This document shows positions 58,400 to 64,000 of a DNA stretch of 64,000 nt, piece by piece. Each line of letters starts with the position of its first letter. Within the stretch, counting starts at the first letter, position 1. Location: assembly GCF_000577615.1 (NCBI RefSeq), contig NZ_CBXX010000001.1:248001-312000 (forward strand). The letters run 5' to 3'. The position numbers and the translations under genes were made by a program. The notes under the pieces are model-generated. The model made no database searches and was not told the DNA's origin. It saw only the letters and a list, made by a program, of their open reading frames with translations. The DNA is from Herbaspirillum sp. RV1423. GTDB taxonomy: Bacteria; Pseudomonadota; Gammaproteobacteria; Burkholderiales; Burkholderiaceae_D.

Positions 58400-59707
58400 A
58401 TGACAACAATGCCCAGCATGCTCACACCAAACCGATTGTCCGCCCAGAAGCGAGCCTCACCCCTGATCCGTGGATGTATTGCAACCGGCGCGATAGTGTT
58501 TATGCAGAATGCAAGCGCCGGCATCTCCCTGCTGCAGCCGCCCAAGCTGGTCGACGGCAACAAGCCGTTCACCCTGACCTTGCTGGTCAGCGAGGATGAA
58601 CAGGTCTCGCACACTTACGCGCTTCCCGACAACCTGGTGGTGGCAGCTTCCGCCGATATGACGCCGCCGGTGCAATTGCACCTGGAGCGAGATCCGAATG
58701 CCGCCGGCGAGATCACACTGCAACGCGGAGAGTTCCGCAAGATCAACTACAGTGCGACCTTGCCTGACTACCTGCGCGGCGTCGTGCGCATCGAAACCGT
58801 GGGCATCGACGCCTCGCCGGTGCTGGTGGCGGTGATTCGTCCGAAAAACGGCGAGATGCCGCTGGCCTCGGCCGAAGGCGTGGCCCTAGCGGGCGCCGCC
58901 ACACCAGCCGCCTCCGTCATTACGCCGGGGACCAGCGCGGATCCGGTCGGCGCCGCACCGGCGGCGGCCGACCTGATCAACATTCCGCGATTGTCGTTTC
59001 ACGAACCCATGTATTTCGCCGCCGGCAATAGCAGCAGCAACGGCAACAATCGCAACGCAAAATTCCAGTTGAGTTTCAAATTCCATATCTTCCGGCCTGA
59101 AGACATGCGTTCGCGCGGCCTGATCGACAATCTCTACTTCGGCTATACGCAATTTTCGCTGTGGGACCTGGGAAGCCCCTCGGAACCCTTTCGCGACACA
59201 AACTACCGTCCCAGCGTGTTCTATTACCTGCCCGACCTCGGCATCCGCAACAGCTTCCTGAGCCGCGTATCGATCGCAACCGGCCTGGAGCATGAATCGA
59301 ACGGACGCGACGGCGCGGAATCACGCAGCCTGAATATTTTCTTCGCCGAACCGACTTTCATTTTCGGCAACCTCAACGATTACCAGTTGCGCATCTCGCC
59401 CAAGGTCTACACTTATCTTGGCCCGATGTTCGACAATCCCGATCTCGGCCAGTACCGCGGCCATGCCGACCTCAAACTGGCGGTCGGCAAACCGGACGGC
59501 GTTGAATTTTCGACGACGTTGCGCAAGGGCACGCGCAGCAATGCCGGCAGCGTCGATTCGATGCTGTCGTATCCGCTGGCGAAGCTGATTCCGGGCACGG
59601 CCGGTTATTTGATGGCGAGCTATTTCTACGGCTACGGCGAGAGCTTGCTGACCTACAACCAGAAGCAGACGCCGCAGTTCCGCATCGGCTACAGCCTCTG
59701 GCGCTAG
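58400..59707 (+). CDS. pldA: outer-membrane phospholipase A (OMPLA/PldA family)
   Basis: 435 residues. The C-terminal ~235 residues (from FHEPMYFAAGN) form the OMPLA beta-barrel; the catalytic pair His298 and Ser300 lies in GLEHESNGRDG and SRSLNIFF follows as in E. coli (HQSNGR...SRS). MFDNPDLGQYRGHADLK corresponds to the barrel stretch with the catalytic Asn. It ends in an aromatic-rich strand with terminal Trp-Arg. The first ~40 residues are a long signal region (ending NASA), then ~150 residues of a separate beta-rich domain absent from the E. coli enzyme. Start codon uncertain (ATGs at 58400, 58409, 58418). Confidence 0.9.
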   Translation: MTTMPSMLTPNRLSAQKRASPLIRGCIATGAIVFMQNASAGISLLQPPKLVDGNKPFTLTLLVSEDEQVSHTYALPDNLVVAASADMTPPVQLHLERDPNAAGEITLQRGEFRKINYSATLPDYLRGVVRIETVGIDASPVLVAVIRPKNGEMPLASAEGVALAGAATPAASVITPGTSADPVGAAPAAADLINIPRLSFHEPMYFAAGNSSSNGNNRNAKFQLSFKFHIFRPEDMRSRGLIDNLYFGYTQFSLWDLGSPSEPFRDTNYRPSVFYYLPDLGIRNSFLSRVSIATGLEHESNGRDGAESRSLNIFFAEPTFIFGNLNDYQLRISPKVYTYLGPMFDNPDLGQYRGHADLKLAVGKPDGVEFSTTLRKGTRSNAGSVDSMLSYPLAKLIPGTAGYLMASYFYGYGESLLTYNQKQTPQFRIGYSLWR

Positions 59708-59749
59708 CTTGCCGCCAAAGGCCGTGCCGACGACAAGCTATGGAGGGGC

Positions 59750-61111
59750 TCAGGCTGCCGGCGTGCGCATCGTGACAAACTCCTCGGCGGAGGTCGGATG
59801 GATGCCGATGGTGGCGTCGAATTGCGCCTTGGTGGCGCCGCATTGCAGGGCCACCGCAAATCCCTGGATAATCTCCCCGGCGTCGGCGCCCACCATGTGC
59901 ACGCCGAGCACGCGGTCGCTTTGCGCATCCACCACCAGTTTCATGAAGGTGCGTTCGGCGTTGCCGCTGAGCGTGTGCTTGAGCGCCTTGAACTCCGACT
60001 TGAAGAGGCGCACGTCGGCGAATTTCTTGCGAGCATCCTCTTCGCTGAGACCGACTGTGCCGACATTGGGATGGCTGAAGACTGCCGTCGGAATATTGTC
60101 GTAAGAGAGCGAGCGTTCGCCGTTGTGGAACAGGCGCGCCGCCACGACCATCCCTTCAGCCAGCGCCACGGGGGTCAATGCGATACGGTCGATGACATCG
60201 CCGATCGCATGGATGGACTGCACGCTGGAAGTGAAATTGCCGTCGACCTTCACCGCCCCCTTGTCCGTCAAGGTCACGCCGGCCCTGTCCAGTCCAAGTC
60301 CGGCGGTATTGGCATGGCGGCCGGTGGCGAACAGCACGCAATCGGCGTCGAGCGTCTTACCGTCGCTGAGCCTGACGTGCTTGACGCGCGAGCCGGCGCC
60401 GCCCGCTTCGATCGCTTCGATATTGTTTTCAAACAGGATGCTCATGCCCTTCTTGCGCATTTCTTCCGCCAGGAACACGCCCAGCTCGCTGTCCATGCCG
60501 CGCAGCAGATGCTTGCCGCGATACACCAGCGTCACTTCGCTGCCGAGGCCGTTGAGGATGGAAGCCAGCTCGACGGCGATATAGCCGCCGCCCAGCACCA
60601 CGGTCCGTCCGGGCAAGGCGTCCAGATGAAAGAAATCGTCGGAAACGATGCCCAATTCCTTGCCGGGAATCGCCGGTACCGACGGCCTGCCGCCCGTGGC
60701 GACCAGAATATGCGCCGCGGTGTAACGCTTGCCGTTGACGCTGACCGTGTGCGCGTCTTCAATCGTCGCATAGCCTTCAATGATATCGACCCTGGCGCCG
60801 TCCAGTATCTTGCGATAGATGCCGTTGAGTCGCGCGATTTCCTTGTCCTTGCTGGCAATCAGCGCCGCCCAGTCGAACCTGCTGTCGCCGACGGTCCAGC
60901 CGAAACCGGCGGCGTCGACGAAATCTTCATGGAAATGCGCGCTATAGGACATCAGTTTCTTCGGAATACAGCCGACGTTGACGCAGGTGCCGCCGAGGTC
61001 CTTGCTTTCGGCAATCGCCACGCGCGCGCCGTACTGTGCGGCGAACCGGCTGGCCCGCACGCCGCCGGAACCGCCGCCGATAGTGAACAGGTCGTAATCG
61101 TATTGGCTCAT
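59750..61111 (-). CDS. gor: glutathione-disulfide reductase
   Basis: NADPH- and FAD-dependent reductase of oxidised glutathione, 453 residues. FAD loop TIGGGSGGVRAS, redox-active Cys43 and Cys48 in GGTCVNVGCIPKKLM, NADPH loop VVLGGGYIAVELASIL with the Arg-containing VYRGKHLLRG that selects the phosphate, and the C-terminal catalytic His in GIHPTSAEEFVTMR. It starts 8 bp after the stop of the iron-permease gene, so both are read from one transcript. Confidence 0.95.
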   Translation of the reverse strand: MSQYDYDLFTIGGGSGGVRASRFAAQYGARVAIAESKDLGGTCVNVGCIPKKLMSYSAHFHEDFVDAAGFGWTVGDSRFDWAALIASKDKEIARLNGIYRKILDGARVDIIEGYATIEDAHTVSVNGKRYTAAHILVATGGRPSVPAIPGKELGIVSDDFFHLDALPGRTVVLGGGYIAVELASILNGLGSEVTLVYRGKHLLRGMDSELGVFLAEEMRKKGMSILFENNIEAIEAGGAGSRVKHVRLSDGKTLDADCVLFATGRHANTAGLGLDRAGVTLTDKGAVKVDGNFTSSVQSIHAIGDVIDRIALTPVALAEGMVVAARLFHNGERSLSYDNIPTAVFSHPNVGTVGLSEEDARKKFADVRLFKSEFKALKHTLSGNAERTFMKLVVDAQSDRVLGVHMVGADAGEIIQGFAVALQCGATKAQFDATIGIHPTSAEEFVTMRTPAA

Positions 61112-61119
61112 GTTTTCCT

Positions 61120-62772
61120 CTATCGTTTATTCAGGGCCCGCGTCACCAGCAACACCGGGATCAGTCCGACCAGCACGATGCTCAGTGCCGGCAGCGCCGC
61201 CTCACCGAGACGCTCGTCGCGCGCCAGATTGTGCGCGATGACCGCCAGCGTATCGGTATTGAAAGGACGCAGCAGCAGCGTCGCCGGCAACTCCTTGACC
61301 ACGTCGACAAACACCATCAGCGCCGCCGTCGCCAGCGAACGCCACAGCAGCGGCATGTGCAGCTTTTGCACGATGCGGCCGCGCGACGTTCCCATGGTAC
61401 GCGCTGCTTCATCGAAACTCATCGGAATGCGCGTATAACCTGCTTCCACCGACTGCACCGCAACGGCTGTAAAGCGTACCAGATACGCGTAGATCACGCC
61501 GAGCGCGGTGGCCGTCAGCCACACTCCCGCGGCAGCACCCGGCCATACGCTTTGCAACCAAGCAAGCGGCAGCAGGATGCCGACCGCCACCACCGAACCG
61601 GGAATCGCATAACCCATCGCCGCAATGCGCGCGACCGTGCGCAAGAACAGCGATTTGAAGCGCGGCAAGCCGCTGGCGCGCTGAGCGAAACACAAGGCCA
61701 GCGCCAGCATCACCGCAATCGCAGCGGCCATGCCGCCGAAGCGGAAGCTGTTCCAGGTCCAGCCGGCATAGCGCACCAGATTGGTCGCCATCGACAGCTC
61801 ACTGTCGCGCCACATCAGTTGCAGCAGGATCAGCACCGGCAACACGAAACCAAGCACGATGGGCACGGCGCACACCAGCCACGCCAATACCTGCCGTGCG
61901 CCGCGCAACCGCGGCAAGCGCAATTCGGCGCCGTCTCCGCCGCTGACGCGATTGCCGCGCACGCTGGAAAACCGCATACGCTGCTGCTCGCGACGCTCCA
62001 GCCACAACAGCACAGCAACGAACAGCAACAACAGTGAGGCGTACTGGGCGGCGGCGATGCGGTCGTCCATCACCATCCAGGCCTTGTAGATGCCGGTGGC
62101 GAATGTCGTCAAGCCGAAGTAGGCGCTGACGCCGTAATCAGCGAGCGTCTCCTTCAACGCCAACGCCGCACCCGCCATCAGCGCCGGGCGCGCCAGCGGC
62201 AGCGCCACTCTGCGGATGCGCTCTCCCGGAGGCGTGCCGAGCAGGCGCGCCGCTTCCATCAAGTGCGCACCGCGTTCGCTCAGGGCATTGCGCGCCAGCA
62301 GATAAGCGTAGGGATACAGCGTGAATATGAACAAGAAGATCGCACCCGACAAGCTACGCACATCGAATCGAAAACCGGGCCACAGCGCACGCAGACTGCT
62401 CTGCACGACGCCGCCGTATTGCAGGAAATCGGTGTAGGCATAGGCCGACACATATGCCGGCATCGCCATCGGCAGCAACAGCGCCCAAGAGAAAAACCGC
62501 TTGCCGCGAAACTCGAACAAACTGATCGCCACCGCCGTCGCCGCGCCGACCACGACTACCCCCAGCGTGACGAACAACGCCAGCCATCCGGAGGTCGCCA
62601 GGTAGCCCGGCAGCACCGTCTGCATCTGCTGCCGCAAGGCGTCAATGGCCGCCGCGTCGAGATGCAGCCATGCGCCGGCGATGCCGAGGACGGGCAAGGA
62701 AATCAGGAAAGCGATCAGGCCGATGAAATACATAAAGTCGCGATGAAAGTGTGCCTTGCGTATTCTGGGCAT
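61120..62772 (-). CDS. iron(III) ABC transporter permease, FbpB/SfuB type
   Basis: 550 residues with two fused binding-protein-dependent permease domains, about 12 helices. EAA-type cytoplasmic loops are visible: LMEAARLLGTPPGERIRRVALPLARPAL in the first half and FDEAARTMGTSRGRIVQKLHMPLL in the second. This double-length form is typical of ferric-ion (Fbp/Sfu/Afu) importers. Divergent from the matching ATPase gene at 63133, with a repeat element in between. ATG at 62772 is used; a TTG at 62781 is possible. The downstream partner is gor. Confidence 0.9.
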   Translation of the reverse strand: MPRIRKAHFHRDFMYFIGLIAFLISLPVLGIAGAWLHLDAAAIDALRQQMQTVLPGYLATSGWLALFVTLGVVVVGAATAVAISLFEFRGKRFFSWALLLPMAMPAYVSAYAYTDFLQYGGVVQSSLRALWPGFRFDVRSLSGAIFLFIFTLYPYAYLLARNALSERGAHLMEAARLLGTPPGERIRRVALPLARPALMAGAALALKETLADYGVSAYFGLTTFATGIYKAWMVMDDRIAAAQYASLLLLFVAVLLWLERREQQRMRFSSVRGNRVSGGDGAELRLPRLRGARQVLAWLVCAVPIVLGFVLPVLILLQLMWRDSELSMATNLVRYAGWTWNSFRFGGMAAAIAVMLALALCFAQRASGLPRFKSLFLRTVARIAAMGYAIPGSVVAVGILLPLAWLQSVWPGAAAGVWLTATALGVIYAYLVRFTAVAVQSVEAGYTRIPMSFDEAARTMGTSRGRIVQKLHMPLLWRSLATAALMVFVDVVKELPATLLLRPFNTDTLAVIAHNLARDERLGEAALPALSIVLVGLIPVLLVTRALNKR

Positions 62773-62813
62773 GAACGTCAATGCGCTACACTTGGCTTAG
62801 AGCCGCCGGCAGC

Positions 62814-62983
62814 GTAATGCCGTTCAGTCAAGTTTAAAAAAACCTCACCGCATTGTCAGTCCATCACAACCGTCGTCCTGACGAAAGTCAGGACCCAGTG
62901 TCGTATCGGACATCTTCACGACACTGGGTCCCAGCGTGCGCTGGGACGACGGTTGGAGAAACAGGCCTGACTGAACGGCGTTG
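62814..62983. repeat. 170-bp palindromic element (copy 2) in the divergent ABC-transporter gap
   Basis: It matches 14458-14631 over nearly its full length. Left end GTAATGCCGTTCAGTCA and right end TGACTGAACGGCGTTG are imperfect inverted repeats; the inner stem GGACCCAGTGTCGT (62891-62904) against ACGACACTGGGTCC (62918-62931) is perfect. It occupies about half of the 360-bp gap 62773-63132; the remaining 150 bp before the ATPase start hold no gene. Confidence 0.85.
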
Positions 62984-63132
62984 TTTCCTCGTCGTATGTC
63001 TGCACTGTCTGCGGCGGCGTTCTGTTAGTGGTTCCTATTGGAAAACGAGTAAATGCGTGACGAATTGTAGCGGCAAGTGTTGCCGTGCAACGATTCAGGA
63101 CACGCTTCAAGACGCAAAGAAAAAGGACAAGA

Positions 63133-64000
63133 ATGTTTTTGCAAGTCGATCAGGTCAGTATCAGCTATCCGCGCGCCGCCGCGCCGGCGGTGCAATCGGT
63201 ATCGTTCCGGCTTCGCCCCGGCGAACTTGGCGTGCTGATCGGCCCGTCCGGCAGCGGCAAGACCACGCTACTGCGCGCCATTGCCGGCCTGGAACATCCG
63301 CAGCACGGCCGTATCCTGCTCGACCAGCAAGTCCTCGACGGCCCCGGCGTGCGCATCGCGGCAGAACAGCGCCGCATCGGCATGGTGTTCCAGGACTTCG
63401 CGTTGTTCCCGCACCTGTGCATTGAAGACAACGTCGGCTTCGGCTTGCGCGACGCCGGCAAACAGGAGCGTCGCCGACGCGTGCAGGAAATGCTGGTGCT
63501 GGTCGGTCTCGAAGGCATGCAAGAAAAATTCCCTCATCAGCTATCCGGCGGCCAGCAGCAACGCGTGGCGCTGGCCCGTGCGCTGGCGCCGCAACCGCGT
63601 CTGCTCTTGCTGGACGAGCCGTTCTCGAGCCTCGACGTCGAACTGCGCGAACGCCTGGCAGAAGACGTGCGCCGCATTCTCAAGCAGGCAAACATCACCG
63701 CGCTGATGGTCACGCACGACCAGATGGAAGCCTTCGCCGTCGGAGACGTCATCGGCGTCATGCAACACGGCCGGCTGGAACAATGGGACCAGCCCTACGC
63801 GCTCTACCATCGTCCCGGCACCCGCTTCGTCGCTGACTTCATCGGCCACGGCATGTTTGTACCGGGCATCCTGGTGCGCAACCGGGATAGCGACGACGGC
63901 GCCTTCATCATGGAAACGCCACTCGGCAATCTGCATGACGCCGACGCCTATGCGGCCGCAGGCTGGATCGCCGCAGCACAACATCGTCATGGACAAACGT
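63133..64000 (+). CDS. iron(III) ABC transporter ATP-binding protein, FbpC type (3' end outside window)
   Basis: Open from the ATG at 63133 (AAAGGA just upstream) to the window end, 289 codons. Walker A GPSGSGKT (37-44), Q-loop GMVFQDFALFPHL, signature LSGGQQQRVALARAL, Walker B LLLLDEPFSSLD and the switch His in MVTHDQMEAFAVGD. The FQDFALFPHL and RFVADFIGHGMFVPG stretches fit the ferric-ion FbpC/AfuC group. It is the ATPase partner of the permease at 61120-62772, transcribed in the opposite direction. The C-terminal TOBE-like part is cut off. Confidence 0.9.
   Translation, partial: MFLQVDQVSISYPRAAAPAVQSVSFRLRPGELGVLIGPSGSGKTTLLRAIAGLEHPQHGRILLDQQVLDGPGVRIAAEQRRIGMVFQDFALFPHLCIEDNVGFGLRDAGKQERRRRVQEMLVLVGLEGMQEKFPHQLSGGQQQRVALARALAPQPRLLLLDEPFSSLDVELRERLAEDVRRILKQANITALMVTHDQMEAFAVGDVIGVMQHGRLEQWDQPYALYHRPGTRFVADFIGHGMFVPGILVRNRDSDDGAFIMETPLGNLHDADAYAAAGWIAAAQHRHGQT

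Noticed and set aside
63940-64000. Possible frameshift near the end of the ABC ATPase gene
   Set aside because: The in-frame ending AAAQHRHGQT looks unusual and the +1 frame reads IVMDKR, close to what FbpC proteins often show here, but the window ends too soon to judge.

Overview
This GC-rich window (64 kb) is chromosomal DNA of a beta-proteobacterium, most likely Oxalobacteraceae close to Herbaspirillum. That placement is an inference from gene order and protein type: the run leuC, entericidin, leuD, leuB, asd, fimV, truA, trpF, trpB, trpA, accD, folC, SPOR protein, cvpA, purF is the Burkholderiales arrangement, and the proteins read as typical of that order. Most of the window is core metabolism and housekeeping. 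I saw no rRNA, tRNA, CRISPR array, prophage or complete insertion sequence.

Layout. 1-7530: purine salvage and catabolism on the plus strand, with the tail of an NCS2 purine permease, xdhA-xdhB-xdhC and guaD, and a 17-bp palindrome before guaD. 7531-10785: a small accessory patch with a two-domain arsenite-pump ATPase gene (arsA) broken by a frameshift, a Met/His-rich periplasmic protein behind a Crp/Fnr-type promoter, and AT-rich DNA before mutS. 10786-17134: mutS overlapped by a degenerate secreted phosphoesterase-like gene, a 198-bp palindromic element, slyD, the ribosomal oxygenase roxA and an Ala/Pro-repeat lipoprotein. 17185-27035 (minus strand): metallo-beta-lactamase-fold protein, bamC, dapA, trpS, M50 protease, yciO, htpX, rnm, an alpha/beta hydrolase and a patatin. 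27132-27728: a LOG-family gene, divergent from the patatin.

27786-46450 (minus strand, read from right to left): leuC, entericidin, leuD, leuB and asd (leucine and aspartate-family synthesis); fimV; truA; trpF, trpB, trpA and accD; then folC, SPOR protein, cvpA and purF; last a PLP-dependent sulfur amino-acid enzyme. Rho-independent terminators after asd, fimV, accD and purF cut this run into separate transcription units. 46571-51220 (minus): an M48 lipoprotein protease, aroC, an MFS-PlsC fusion and a CBS-pair protein. 51440-57888: a DUF962 membrane protein, a YihY protein, wrbA with DUF2069 and an FAD oxidoreductase, a DUF4124 protein and a chemoreceptor. 58400-64000: an outer-membrane phospholipase A, glutathione reductase behind an iron(III)-type ABC permease, a second copy of the palindromic element, and the divergent ABC ATPase cut by the window end.

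I did not find a clearly new biological system. The most useful leads are the broken arsA, the Crp/Fnr-type promoter of the Met/His-rich gene, the paired palindromic elements (one apparently sitting inside an older terminator hairpin), the phosphoesterase-like protein without metal ligands, the palindrome before guaD, and a nine-base homopolymer inside fimV.
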